Positions 18,329-27,513 of a stretch of 64,000 bases of DNA are shown in pieces (position 1 is the stretch's first letter; each line of letters opens with the position of its first letter). This stretch comes from Halioxenophilus sp964342265 (GTDB taxonomy: Bacteria > Pseudomonadota > Gammaproteobacteria > Pseudomonadales > Cellvibrionaceae). The position numbers and the translations under genes were made by a program. The notes under the pieces were generated by a model that was not told the origin of the DNA, searched no databases, and saw only the letters and a list, made by a program, of their open reading frames with translations. The stretch spans positions 1 through 64,000 of the forward strand of contig CAYFFE010000002.1 in the NCBI GenBank assembly GCA_964342265.1, given 5' to 3'.

Positions 18329-20092
18329 ATGAACACTTATCGCCCAGATCAATTCGTTATCGCCCTGTTTTATTTGGCTTTTACAACGTTGCTGGCTTTG
18401 CTGCCCACCAGTAGCTACGCCGCAACTGCCGAAGCCACGGTTGACAGAAAAGAAATCACCATTGAAGAAACCTTAAATTTAAATATTCGATTAATAAACG
18501 GTGATCGCACTCCCTCGCCGGATTTAACCGATCTGGAAATTAATTTCGAAATATTGAAACAGGGGCGCAGCAACCAATACCGCAGCTTTAATGGACAGGT
18601 TGAATCCTGGGTGGAATGGTCGCTGGTAATTGCGCCGAAAAAAACCGGCAAGCTGCTGATTCCCTCATTTAATTTGGGGGGAGAATTTACCACTCCGATT
18701 GAAATCACGGTGGAAGAAGCCCGGCCGTTGAATTTATCAGACGGCCAGTTGCGCGATATTTTTCTCGAAACAGACATCAATCCCAAAGGCGCTTTTGTTC
18801 AGCAACAAATTCTGGTGACCTTGCGCCTCAATATGGCGGTTCCCGTATCAACCATTAACCGGGAAGACTTAAAAATCCCCAATGCCAAAGTAGAGGCGGT
18901 CGACGAACAACGCTTTACGCGCACCATCAAAGGCCGCGAATACGCGGTGGTGGAACTGACCTTTGCCATCTACCCGCAGGAATCGGGCAAGCTCAAAATT
19001 CCCTCCATGACTTGGCAGGCAACCTTGGGCACACGCACCACATCACTGTTTGATTTTAGATCCCGGCGCAACAGTCAACGTCGGCTACTATCCGAGGCCT
19101 TTGAGCTAGACGTTAAAGCCAAGCCCGACAGCTACACGGGCGATACTTGGTTGCCCGCTAGAGACTTGTCCATCTCGGAGTCTTGGAGCCAGAATTTGTC
19201 GGACTTCACTCAGGGCGAACCTATCATTCGGCGCATTACATTAACCGCCGAGGGTCTGACGGGATCCCAGTTGCCGGATTTGGAAATCAATTATCCCGAT
19301 GGCATTAATCACTACCCAGAGCCCTCCAGCATCGACGAACAAAAAAACGAGCGCGGTATAACGACTCGCGCCACGCAAGTTCAGGCACTGCTGGTAACGC
19401 AACCAGGTACCTACACTTTTCCCGCCATTGAGTTGACCTGGTGGAACACGCAAAGCCAGCAAGAAGAAAACGTAGAATTACCCGCTCGTACAGTTCATGT
19501 AAAAGCCTCCGGCAACGCTGCCGCACCGCCACCTTTGCAAACGGCCCCCAGCCAGCCCAACACCAATAATCAACCCTCAGAGCCTGAACTGAGCGTACCG
19601 GAGATTACCACCAAAAATAACGCAACTCCTTGGTTGCTCATTATCAGCAATCTAGTAACTGCTTTAGTTATCATCGTCATTGGGTATTTTTGGTTAAAAT
19701 CGCGAAAATCAACGACCGCCACCAATGAACAATCGTCTTCTGCCAGTCATTTAGCGCCGGAAGAGAACGCCAGTAATAAGCAACTGATTAAACAATTACG
19801 TGCCACGTGCCAGAGCCAAAACCCCGAATCGGTAAGATTAACGATATTGCATATTTGCCGACGCCAAGTTCCCAATCAGCCGGCCAGTCTGCACACCCTT
19901 GCGGAACACCTAAGAGATGCCGAGGCGATTGCTGAACTTCATAATTTGGATCAGAAACTATTTAACGAACGCTTTACAGGCAGTGTGAATTATTCGGTGA
20001 TTGAAAAAGCTATTAGCCAGTTGATGGACTCAGACAACAAAAACAAAAATGCCGATGTGTTGCCGCCCTTAAACCCCAAAATCGGGCTTTAG
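18329..20092 (+). CDS. BatD family protein
   Basis: 587 aa. Signal peptide at residues about 8-32 (FVIALFYLAFTTLLALLPTS, cleavage near SYAA), then a run of beta-rich Ig-like repeats (ATVDRKEITIEETLNLNIRL, FTRTIKGREYAVVELTFAIYP) typical of BatD. One transmembrane helix lies near residues 432-455 (LLIISNLVTALVIIVIGYFW), followed by a helical cytoplasmic tail. It is the last gene of the moxR operon. BatD is thought to present the VWA/TPR proteins at the periplasmic face; its precise action is not known. Confidence 0.88.
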   Translation: MNTYRPDQFVIALFYLAFTTLLALLPTSSYAATAEATVDRKEITIEETLNLNIRLINGDRTPSPDLTDLEINFEILKQGRSNQYRSFNGQVESWVEWSLVIAPKKTGKLLIPSFNLGGEFTTPIEITVEEARPLNLSDGQLRDIFLETDINPKGAFVQQQILVTLRLNMAVPVSTINREDLKIPNAKVEAVDEQRFTRTIKGREYAVVELTFAIYPQESGKLKIPSMTWQATLGTRTTSLFDFRSRRNSQRRLLSEAFELDVKAKPDSYTGDTWLPARDLSISESWSQNLSDFTQGEPIIRRITLTAEGLTGSQLPDLEINYPDGINHYPEPSSIDEQKNERGITTRATQVQALLVTQPGTYTFPAIELTWWNTQSQQEENVELPARTVHVKASGNAAAPPPLQTAPSQPNTNNQPSEPELSVPEITTKNNATPWLLIISNLVTALVIIVIGYFWLKSRKSTTATNEQSSSASHLAPEENASNKQLIKQLRATCQSQNPESVRLTILHICRRQVPNQPASLHTLAEHLRDAEAIAELHNLDQKLFNERFTGSVNYSVIEKAISQLMDSDNKNKNADVLPPLNPKIGL

Positions 20093-20221
20093 GCGCCAAC
20101 TTGAAACCGACTGAATACTCGAGCTAAACGCTCGGCACTCTTTGTGGAACACGACAAAATCTAACTTGCGAACGAGCTAACTTTAGCTATTGTTTAATCA
20201 GTTGCTTAAATAGGTGCGCCT

Positions 20222-20644
20222 ACGTATCTCGTTCGACTTGTATACGCAAGTTCTATGTCTGAAGATTTTAGCCACGAAGACATACCAACCATACTTGAAA
20301 CCGCACGGACTCAAAACAGTAAAAATAATGTAACCGGCCTATTATCTTTTAGCAGAAACTGTTTCCTGCAATGCCTAGAAGGCACAAGAAGTGCCGTTAA
20401 CGAAACCTATCACCGCATCGCCCAGGCCCCTCGCCACCATAAAATTGTCTTGCTCAACTACCAAGAAATTACCGAGAGACAATTTGCCGAATGGGCCATG
20501 GGTTATATTCCCGAATCCAGTTTAACAGCCCCTGTAAATCTAAAATTTTCGGGCTCAGCCAGCTTTTCGCCTTATGAGCTGTCTGGTGAAAGCGCTCATC
20601 AATTGCTGGCCTCTTTGCAAAACGCCGTTCCGCCCCACAACTAA
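20222..20644 (+). CDS. BLUF blue-light photoreceptor, probable ACG start
   Basis: A stand-alone BLUF (FAD-binding blue-light sensor) domain. Conserved parts are the ARTQNSKNNVTGLLSF helix-turn, FLQCLEG with the flavin-contacting Gln, and RQFAEWAMGY. The first ATG (20255, SEDFSHED) would remove strand 1 and the essential Tyr. The frame is open further 5' to a stop at 20207-20209 and encodes YLVRLVYASS, the exact BLUF N-terminus, but has no ATG, GTG or TTG. An ACG codon at 20222 stands where the start Met should be, with AGGTG five bases upstream as ribosome-binding site. So either ACG is used, or an ATG-to-ACG change has crippled the gene. No effector domain is attached; the partner is unknown. 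Confidence 0.8.
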   Translation, partial: TYLVRLVYASSMSEDFSHEDIPTILETARTQNSKNNVTGLLSFSRNCFLQCLEGTRSAVNETYHRIAQAPRHHKIVLLNYQEITERQFAEWAMGYIPESSLTAPVNLKFSGSASFSPYELSGESAHQLLASLQNAVPPHN

Positions 20645-21155
20645 GCCAATAACCTGCTGTAAATCAAATAATTTGCGTGCACAGTTGCTAAACTGACTTC
20701 ATTGGTAGTCATGCATATCGCACGCGCTTGTCTCAACTGCAGCTGTAATGAAACTGTAAAAATTTACAAGCCTGTTTACGCGAATCAGTTAATTTAAGTG
20801 CCAATTAATTCGCAAAACGCTATTTAAAATAAATATTTATTTTAAATGCAAGAACTGATTGACAAACAGCAAGCTTTACAAAGAAACTTAGGCACTCGCA
20901 GACCTGAGTTAAAGATTTGTGGGCAAATCTAGGCTCAACGATTCAAATTACGCCACACCACAAACTCTTTTTACTTAGTTTTCGAAGAGTGATCTTAAAA
21001 AATTTAATGCGACGTAAGTAAGCTTTGTTTCTGCAGCTTCTTATTGAGTTTAAACGGTTGTACTTATTCTATTGGGCCAAAGCAAACTCTTTGTTTTAGT
21101 TCAATATCTTTTAACTCATCAGAACCATTCAATGTGATTTTGAAGGAGAACCCTC
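20645..21155. other. 511-base gene-free stretch upstream of the phasin-like gene
   Basis: No coding sequence is seen. The stretch contains a 26-base AT palindrome (20822-20847), flanking inverted half-sites AGTGCC/GGCACT, and a hairpin AGATTTG/CAAATCT near 20912-20929. It probably carries the promoter region of the phasin-like gene. Confidence 0.45.
20822..20847. repeat. 26-bp perfect AT-only palindrome
   Basis: The sequence from 20822 (ATTTAAAATAAAT) to 20847 is exactly self-complementary with no spacer and consists only of A and T. It could be a protein-binding site (for a nucleoid protein or a dimeric regulator) or simply a cruciform-prone element. Confidence 0.7.
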
Positions 21156-21662
21156 ATGACCGATTCAATTGTTGAACCAGAATTAAAAGATGCCTTAGAC
21201 CGAGCCAAGGATGTTGCAGATAAAATTATCGAAACCAGCAAAGAGGCTGCAGAAGCCCAAGCACCTCTGAAAGAAATGCAAGCGTTTGGTAATGAAATCA
21301 GCGAAATCTATAAAGACGCAAATTGGATGCGAATAAACACTAATCTTTTTAATCCAAAGTGCTATCAAGGATTATTAGAAGAGCTGTTAGCCATGCAAAA
21401 AGCCAACTTCGAAACATTGGTAAAAAACCAAGAAGCCATGTTGCAAGAAGCAACCAAAACCGGAAAAGAGTTTTTTGAATCCAACAAAGACCTTACCAAG
21501 CCGCAGGTTGCCATGGCCAATGTTATCAATCAAGCGTTGGACAACTTCGACAAGCTATCCGCCACTTACCGCGACCAAGCCAAAGAGCTGGAAAAAATGC
21601 AATCCGAGTACTTCCAGTGGTACAAGAAAACCTTAGACACTCTGTCCAAGCAACAAAACTAA
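21156..21662 (+). CDS. phasin-like helical protein
   Basis: 168 aa, almost entirely charged alpha-helix, with no signal peptide or membrane segment. Segments such as LLEELLAMQKANFETLVKNQEAM and FFESNKDLTK resemble phasins, the small amphipathic proteins that coat polyhydroxyalkanoate granules, but no PHA synthase gene is in the window. A strong ribosome-binding site (AAGGAGA) precedes the ATG, and an efficient terminator follows, so it is a monocistronic and probably highly expressed gene. A general coiled-coil protein is the alternative. Confidence 0.55.
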   Translation: MTDSIVEPELKDALDRAKDVADKIIETSKEAAEAQAPLKEMQAFGNEISEIYKDANWMRINTNLFNPKCYQGLLEELLAMQKANFETLVKNQEAMLQEATKTGKEFFESNKDLTKPQVAMANVINQALDNFDKLSATYRDQAKELEKMQSEYFQWYKKTLDTLSKQQN

Positions 21663-21689
21663 TCGTCTAAGTGTTTTGGTAAATTACTA

Positions 21690-21716
21690 AAACCCCAGTC
21701 TTCTGGGGTTTTTTAT
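21690..21716 (+). terminator. rho-independent terminator after the phasin-like gene
   Basis: Perfect stem AAACCCCAG / CTGGGGTTT with a four-base TCTT loop (21690-21711), running into TTTTATTT. It lies 28 bases after the stop codon. Confidence 0.9.
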
Positions 21717-21777
21717 TTCTCTAAACACTCTTACTTTTATTATTCCCGATAATTTAATCTTGCGAACCTTTATTCAA

Positions 21778-22410
21778 TCAAGATAAAAGCCATACCCGCT
21801 CAACAACGTCTACGTTGCCTTTCAGCCCGTTGGGCACAGACAGAGATTCCAGGGGAGCTACCTGAAAAACCTCGGCGTAGGAATGGTTAATTTCCGCCTC
21901 AGTGACCACAAAGGGGGGACCAGAAACTATCGAGGTATCGTATTCCAAAGTGATGAGTAACTGTTGAGCGTTGTGAGTGATACTTAGCAAGTGCTGCGCA
22001 TATTGTTGGCGCATCGTCTCTGGCAATGCAATGATTGCCGCCCTATCGTAAACTGCATCAATTTTTGGCAAATCAGCTGCAGTTAAATCAAAAAAATCAC
22101 CCACATACACGTTGAGGTTTTCATGTTGATAACGCTTTAAATTATTGAGCCGATCAACCTGCGGTTGCACCTTCAACTCATCGAATAATTCTGTGACTGC
22201 TGCCTCGCTAAGTTCAATTCCAACCACATTTAGCCCTTGGTTAAGCAACCAATGAATATCTAAAGATTTTCCGCACAGTGGCACAAACACATGATTGCCA
22301 GCGGTTAACTCCAAGCAATGAAAATATCGGCGCAGCAATTCGTGCACTTCCGGCTGATGAAAACCCAATTCACGCTTTTGCCATTTATCCAACCAAAATT
22401 GTTTTTCCAT
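21778..22410 (-). CDS. tpm: thiopurine S-methyltransferase family protein
   Basis: 210 aa. Matches bacterial TPMT: QFWLDKWQKRELGFHQPEVHELL at the N-terminus, VFVPLCGKSLDIHWLLNQG as the SAM-binding strand-loop, VVGIELSEAAVTELF, VGDFFDL and VYDRAAIIALPETMRQQYA. In bacteria such enzymes methylate thiopurines and detoxify selenium and tellurium oxyanions by methylation. Cytoplasmic and single-gene. The length is normal and no defects are seen. Confidence 0.92.
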   Translation of the reverse strand: MEKQFWLDKWQKRELGFHQPEVHELLRRYFHCLELTAGNHVFVPLCGKSLDIHWLLNQGLNVVGIELSEAAVTELFDELKVQPQVDRLNNLKRYQHENLNVYVGDFFDLTAADLPKIDAVYDRAAIIALPETMRQQYAQHLLSITHNAQQLLITLEYDTSIVSGPPFVVTEAEINHSYAEVFQVAPLESLSVPNGLKGNVDVVERVWLLS

Positions 22411-22529
22411 TATTGTTTGCTTCCTAATTGATTTTTTTACCGCATCAATTTAATTAACTAACACGCGTTAACTTGAACGTTGTGGTCTTGGATTAAAGGA
22501 ACATCTGGGTTAATCAGAGTTTCCTAAAG

Positions 22530-25025
22530 TTAACCTTTAAGTTCTCGTAACACTAATGCCGGAGGCACGGTTACAGTTTTTCGACAAGCAAAGGCGCCGA
22601 GCAAGCCAATAAAGAGTGCAGCAATAACCGGGGCCAATGCCCAATATTTAAAATGCAACTTAGCGGGGGATTCAAACACAAACACCTGCAAACAAAATAA
22701 CAATAACTCTGCGCCCATTACAGCCATAATTCCCGCGCATAAGCCCAACAAACTAAACTCTAAACAAAGGCTGCCCACAATTAAGCGCCGGCCACTGCCC
22801 AATGCTCGTAAAATACTGGTCTCGTGCAAACGACTGTGCATACTGGCATTAACCGCGGCCATTAATACCAACACGCCGCCCAATAAAACTACCCACAGCA
22901 CCAACTCCAGCCCCTTGCTCACCTGCGCAATAATGGCTTTTATTCGCTCGATGACTCTATCCACTTCGATAACGATCATTGTGGGGTGTTCGCGTATTAG
23001 CTCGCTGATAAATTGCTTGTTATCTGAGGGAACATAGGCGCTGGTCATGTAGGTGGGGGAATATTCATCCAATGCGCCGGGCGAAAATAAAAAATAAAAA
23101 TTGGGTGTCATTGCATTCCAATCCACGCTGCGAATGCTAGCCACAGTAACGGGCAACTCTAAGCCGCCGATGCTAAACACCAGTTTATCGCCCACATTAA
23201 GACTTAATCCTTTGGCGGTATCTCGCTCCACCGAAACGCCATGTCCCTGCCCTTGCCATTCGTCCCACCAAAGTCCCTCTAAAATTTTATTGTCGGCCGG
23301 TAATTTCTCCGCCCAGCTTAAATTGGCCTCCCTTCGCAATGCGAAAGAATTAGTGCGATCACTCTCTTGGTAGCGGTGCTCGTTGTGCGCCACTAAGCGT
23401 CCCAAAATCATGGGGTAGATCGGGCTCACGGAATAATTATTATCGTTAAATTCGTCGACCACGTCGTCGGTTTCATGCGGGGCCATGTTTAACAAGAAAT
23501 GATTAGGGGCGTCGTCGGGCAATTGTGTTCGCCAATCGGTGATCAAATCGGTGCGAACAATATACAACACGAGCATCAACATAATGGCGATGGCAAACAC
23601 CACCAGTTGAGTCACACTGTGCTTGCCATTACGAATTAAATTGGCCACAGCCAAACGCCAGATGCTGCCCGCACGAGCGCCAATTTGCTGGGTGCCTTTT
23701 AATAGAACTAAACCAATGAGCGCAGCAAGCACTACCACCGTTAGTAATCCGGCAATAACCGTTAGCGTTAATCGAAGATCAAAACTATAGATTCCGATTA
23801 ACATAATTACGCCCAACAAACCCAGCGAGCCCTGCAACCACATATTTAAGTGAATCATTTCCACTTCGCTGCGCAAAATACGAATAGGCGGCAAAGTGGG
23901 CAACGCCCAAAGAGGCGGTAACGCAAAACACAGCAGGCAAACCATGCCCGCGGCGAGACCAACCCAATAGCCTGGTGCCGCGCTACCGAGCAGTTCCACT
24001 TCCACCAACGAACTCAAACTGGCGGCGATAATGCGCTGTAACACATCGCCGAACATAAGCCCGATTAGAGTGGCGAACAGCCCCAGCAATAACAATTGCC
24101 CAAAGTACAAATAACGTACATTGGCTTTACTGGTACCCAAGCTTTTGAGCAATGCCACCGTATCTTGATTAACGCGAGCAAATTGCTGTGCAGCCATGGC
24201 AATGGCAACACCGGCGAGAAGTACACCAATCATACCGGCCAGCATTAAAAAGCTCTTACCGCGATCCAAAGCACCACTCAGATTTTGCTGGGATTCTTCT
24301 AACGTTAACCAGCGGTAGTGATCGCCCAATTCTGGCTCCAGCCAACTAGCAAACGAATCCAATTCGGTCTCTGCTCCGGCCAACAGCCAGCGATAGCGTA
24401 TACGGCTACCCGGCTGCACCACTTCGGTAGCCGCTAAATCGGCCACATTCATCATCACGCGGGGGCCGGTAACGGAGAACCCCTGGGTGCCGTCTGGTTC
24501 GTGCATGAGTACTTTGCCGATTTCAAACTCGTGCTCGCCCACCCATAATCGCTGCCCTAATTGCAGATTCATCATCGGTAATAATCGAGAATCCACCCAG
24601 ACTTGCCCCGGCGGAGGAATATCTTGCGCCACCGAGATTTGCTCGGCACTGGCAAAAGGTTGATCACTTACTTGTAGATTGCCTCGCAACGGGTAACCGG
24701 GCGCAACGGCTTTAACCGATGCCAAAGTCATCTCTTCCTCGGCATAGACCATAGAGGCAAATTCAATAATTTGGCTTTGGCGCAGTTGTTTTTCTTGAGC
24801 TTGATCCTGCCAGGCAGCGGGGATGGGAAAACGGCTGGTTACTTGTCGATCTGCCGCTAGGTAGCTGTGACTTTGGCGCTTTAGTGATCGATCCATTCGA
24901 TCGGCAAACACCGCAATGGCCGTTACCACGGCGACCGCTAAGATTACCGCACCAGCGAGAATACTCAGTTCGCCACTGCGCCAGTTGCGCCACAATAATT
25001 TCAGCGCCAGTCGGGTGTTGGTCAC
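22530..25025 (-). CDS. FtsX-family ABC transporter permease (YbbP-like)
   Basis: 831 aa. An N-terminal helix (LSILAGAVILAVAVVTAIAVF) is followed by a large periplasmic domain (residues about 45-255). A helix bundle follows (MLAGMIGVLLAGVAIAMAA, YFGQLLLLGLFATLIGLMFG), then a second module with another periplasmic domain and a last bundle (VLWVVLLGGVLVLMAAVNAS, ALGSGRRLIVGSL). This is the duplicated FtsX layout of the YbbP family. Its start overlaps the end of the ATPase gene by four bases. The YbbAP-TesA set is a conserved neighbourhood; family knowledge suggests extraction or export of hydrophobic compounds from the inner membrane. Confidence 0.9.
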   Translation of the reverse strand: MTNTRLALKLLWRNWRSGELSILAGAVILAVAVVTAIAVFADRMDRSLKRQSHSYLAADRQVTSRFPIPAAWQDQAQEKQLRQSQIIEFASMVYAEEEMTLASVKAVAPGYPLRGNLQVSDQPFASAEQISVAQDIPPPGQVWVDSRLLPMMNLQLGQRLWVGEHEFEIGKVLMHEPDGTQGFSVTGPRVMMNVADLAATEVVQPGSRIRYRWLLAGAETELDSFASWLEPELGDHYRWLTLEESQQNLSGALDRGKSFLMLAGMIGVLLAGVAIAMAAQQFARVNQDTVALLKSLGTSKANVRYLYFGQLLLLGLFATLIGLMFGDVLQRIIAASLSSLVEVELLGSAAPGYWVGLAAGMVCLLCFALPPLWALPTLPPIRILRSEVEMIHLNMWLQGSLGLLGVIMLIGIYSFDLRLTLTVIAGLLTVVVLAALIGLVLLKGTQQIGARAGSIWRLAVANLIRNGKHSVTQLVVFAIAIMLMLVLYIVRTDLITDWRTQLPDDAPNHFLLNMAPHETDDVVDEFNDNNYSVSPIYPMILGRLVAHNEHRYQESDRTNSFALRREANLSWAEKLPADNKILEGLWWDEWQGQGHGVSVERDTAKGLSLNVGDKLVFSIGGLELPVTVASIRSVDWNAMTPNFYFLFSPGALDEYSPTYMTSAYVPSDNKQFISELIREHPTMIVIEVDRVIERIKAIIAQVSKGLELVLWVVLLGGVLVLMAAVNASMHSRLHETSILRALGSGRRLIVGSLCLEFSLLGLCAGIMAVMGAELLLFCLQVFVFESPAKLHFKYWALAPVIAALFIGLLGAFACRKTVTVPPALVLRELKG

Positions 25026-25741
25026 GATTGCGCCTCTAGCGAAGTGATGGGTGCCGTTGCAGGCGTTTGTGCACTATCGGCAACAATACGACCGGCCTCT
25101 AAGGTAATTTGCCGTTGGCAGCGCTCGGCCAGGCGTTGTTCGTGGGTTACCAATACCAGCGTTGCACCCCGCTCGCGATTGAGATCGAACAACAACTCAA
25201 TGACTTTGGCACCGGTCACGCTGTCCAGATTGCCTGTGGGCTCGTCTGCAAAGAGGATTTCGGGCTCGCTGGCAAACGCCCGGGCAATGGCCACACGCTG
25301 CTGCTCGCCTCCTGAGAGCTGTTTGGGGTAGTGATTTAAGCGATGGCTTAAACCCACGCGGTCTAGATAATGTTGCGCTTTGTCTTTGGCCGATTTATGG
25401 CCGTGTAGCTCCAAAGGCAACATGACGTTTTCCAGGCTGGTGAGGCTTGGCAACAATTGGAAAGACTGAAACACAAAACCCACGTGCTCTGCTCGAACAG
25501 CGGCTCTACCCTCTTCATCCAACGCCGTTAACTCTTTACCCGATAAACTCACTTTACCGCTTGAGGGCACGTCCAAGCCGGCCAACAACGCCAGTAAAGT
25601 GGATTTACCCGAGCCACTGGCACCGACGATGGCAACGCTTTGGGTTTTGGCAATGGCGAGATTGATATCCGATAAAATCGTTAACGATTCACCGGCCAAG
25701 CTTACGGATTTGGCCAGCGATTCCACTTCAATAATTTGCAC
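25022..25741 (-). CDS. ybbA: ABC transporter ATP-binding protein (YbbA/LolD-like)
   Basis: 239 aa. Walker A GASGSGKSTLLALLAGLD, Q-loop FVFQSFQLLPSLTSLENVM, signature LSGGEQQRVAIARAF, Walker B ILFADEPTGNLD and switch His VLVTHEQRLAE are all present. The sequence is of the LolD/MacB/YbbA class, which pairs with FtsX-type permeases. It is the first gene of a two-gene unit and divergent from tesA, the usual arrangement. Confidence 0.93.
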   Translation of the reverse strand: MQIIEVESLAKSVSLAGESLTILSDINLAIAKTQSVAIVGASGSGKSTLLALLAGLDVPSSGKVSLSGKELTALDEEGRAAVRAEHVGFVFQSFQLLPSLTSLENVMLPLELHGHKSAKDKAQHYLDRVGLSHRLNHYPKQLSGGEQQRVAIARAFASEPEILFADEPTGNLDSVTGAKVIELLFDLNRERGATLVLVTHEQRLAERCQRQITLEAGRIVADSAQTPATAPITSLEAQS

Positions 25742-25894
25742 CTGACGGCTCCCAGTGTTTTGAATTGTGCTTTTTTGAATGTCGTTTTAGGTATATACGA
25801 AGGTTATTCGTTCCCCGCAAGCCTTAGGGATTACTCGGGAACTTTAACGCCTGCGTATGTCCCATGGATTCGGCAACTAAAATGAGGCTTTGAG

Positions 25895-26641
25895 ATGACA
25901 GACCCACGACACTTCCCCCACCTTGAAGCACATCTGTCTCAATTACGGGTTTCTGGATTACGAGTGTCTGGATTATTCGTATTTAGCTTAATAATCGCCT
26001 TGTGGCTTGGCAGTCCCCTAGCCAAGGCCCAAGATTCTAAGCTGCTTATTTTAGGCGATAGCATTAGTGCCGGCTATGGCATAAATCCCGATTTGGGTTG
26101 GGTTCAGTTACTGGCAGAAAAGATGCAGGAAACGCATGCAGGTTATCAAGTCGTCAATGGCAGCATTAGCGGCAACACCACCGCCGATGGTTTAGCTCGC
26201 CTACCCAAATTGCTCGACGTGCATAAGCCCGAGCTGGTGGTCATCGAGCTTGGCGGCAACGACGGCTTACGAGGCTACCCACTTAAAATTATGCGTAAAA
26301 ACCTCGTTCAACTTATCGAGATAACGCGCGCCGCCAACGCCCAGGTTTTGTTAGTCGGTATAGAAATCCCCCCCAATTACGGTGAGAGGTATACAAAGCA
26401 ATTTCGCGCCACATTTCAACGAGTCGCCAACGAGCAAGAAGTCGCTCTGGTTCCTTTTATTTTAGAAGGCGTTGCCACCAACGCCGAAATGATGCAAGAC
26501 GATGGCATCCATCCCACCGAAATGGCACAACCGCAATTACTGGATAATGTGTGGCAGTATTTGGAGCCTATGTTAGCGAACGAATACGCCAAAACTCGAG
26601 AAGAAAACAAACCCCAAAATAGCGAAGCTCAGATGAATTGA
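25895..26641 (+). CDS. tesA: SGNH/GDSL arylesterase/lysophospholipase TesA
   Basis: 248 aa. Catalytic blocks of the SGNH family: block I LILGDSISAGYG with the nucleophilic Ser, block II Gly in NGSISGNTT, block III Asn in ELGGNDGLRG, and block V DGIHPTE with Asp and His. A hydrophobic signal peptide (LFVFSLIIALWLGSPLAKA) sends it to the periplasm. The N-terminus before it is longer than usual and holds a duplicated LRVSG LRVSG, encoded by a short direct repeat, so a later start cannot be excluded. Divergent from ybbA, as in E. coli. Confidence 0.92.
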   Translation: MTDPRHFPHLEAHLSQLRVSGLRVSGLFVFSLIIALWLGSPLAKAQDSKLLILGDSISAGYGINPDLGWVQLLAEKMQETHAGYQVVNGSISGNTTADGLARLPKLLDVHKPELVVIELGGNDGLRGYPLKIMRKNLVQLIEITRAANAQVLLVGIEIPPNYGERYTKQFRATFQRVANEQEVALVPFILEGVATNAEMMQDDGIHPTEMAQPQLLDNVWQYLEPMLANEYAKTREENKPQNSEAQMN

Positions 26642-26939
26642 TAAAAATAAATTGGTAATCAGAAAGGGCTAGAAAAACGAGCTAGTCTTTGAAAAACCAG
26701 AATGGTATACGATTTGTATTCGCGTTGTATTTACCTAAAAATTACATATGTTATACACAGAAAATTATTGGTATTACTCACAAAATTATTGACGCTACTC
26801 GCAACGAGAAAGTAACGATCTAGGACGATACGATCGAAAAAAAACACAACCCAAAAACGCCCAGACGAAGAGACTCTAACGAGCGACCTTAACCGCACAG
26901 CAATTAGAGCGTTGATAATATTTACAATTTTTGCAGTAT

Positions 26940-27194
26940 TTAAACGGCTGCAGCGCTGATGTACATATCGCGTGTAGAAACTTCAGATACCACAGAGTAA
27001 CAACTGTGCTCTAGGGCCCAAGTCAATGTTTCCTGCCAACGCTCGGCTTTTTCTCTATCGCTGCTGTTTGCCCATAAATCGATAACTAACGGCTTTGGAG
27101 GTTGCCTACCGACTTTGCCAGACTCAACCCATTTGCGCTTTAGATTGAGATAAATTTTGTTCCAGGTTAACGGATTTGGACAAATTTCGTGCAT
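26940..27194 (-). CDS. hypothetical protein, 84 aa
   Basis: Not recognised. The ATG is preceded by AAGGGG at six bases, a good ribosome-binding site, and the protein has a natural-looking composition (WNKIYLNLKRKWVESGKV, PKPLVIDLWANSSDREKAERW). No signal peptide or membrane helix. It lies alone in an AT-rich region between tesA and the DUF3014 gene, with about 300 empty bases on each side. Confidence 0.55.
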   Translation of the reverse strand: MHEICPNPLTWNKIYLNLKRKWVESGKVGRQPPKPLVIDLWANSSDREKAERWQETLTWALEHSCYSVVSEVSTRDMYISAAAV

Positions 27195-27513
27195 TCATTT
27201 CCCCTTAGCCACTACTAGTAGTTACAACAGTGGATACATTTTGGAAACGAATATTAACGTCTGAATTTAACCCTGTGAAGCCATATTGTGACAATATTAT
27301 GTAGGGTTGATGAATAATTTCGATTAAATTGTTTCACTTAAATTGCAAATATACTAATAAACTCAAGCAACTAGGTATAAATTAACTAAAATACTTTAAA
27401 AAAATGCATATATAAGTTTTTTTATGAAGTTTTTTAGTAAAAAATATTACAGATTACATTGGCATATGCATAAGAATTACCAACAATACCGTATGTATAT
27501 CGTATGGAATTTA
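27195..27513. other. 319-base AT-rich gene-free stretch
   Basis: Very AT-rich, without a credible reading frame. It presumably contains the promoter of the 84-residue gene. No clear repeat or terminator was recognised. Confidence 0.4.

Noticed and set aside
20255..20644. BLUF gene starting at the first ATG
   Set aside because: This start would drop the first beta-strand and the essential Tyr that are encoded in frame just upstream.
26642..26939. Spacer between tesA and the 84-residue gene, searched for a tRNA or small RNA
   Set aside because: No cloverleaf or convincing terminator was found.
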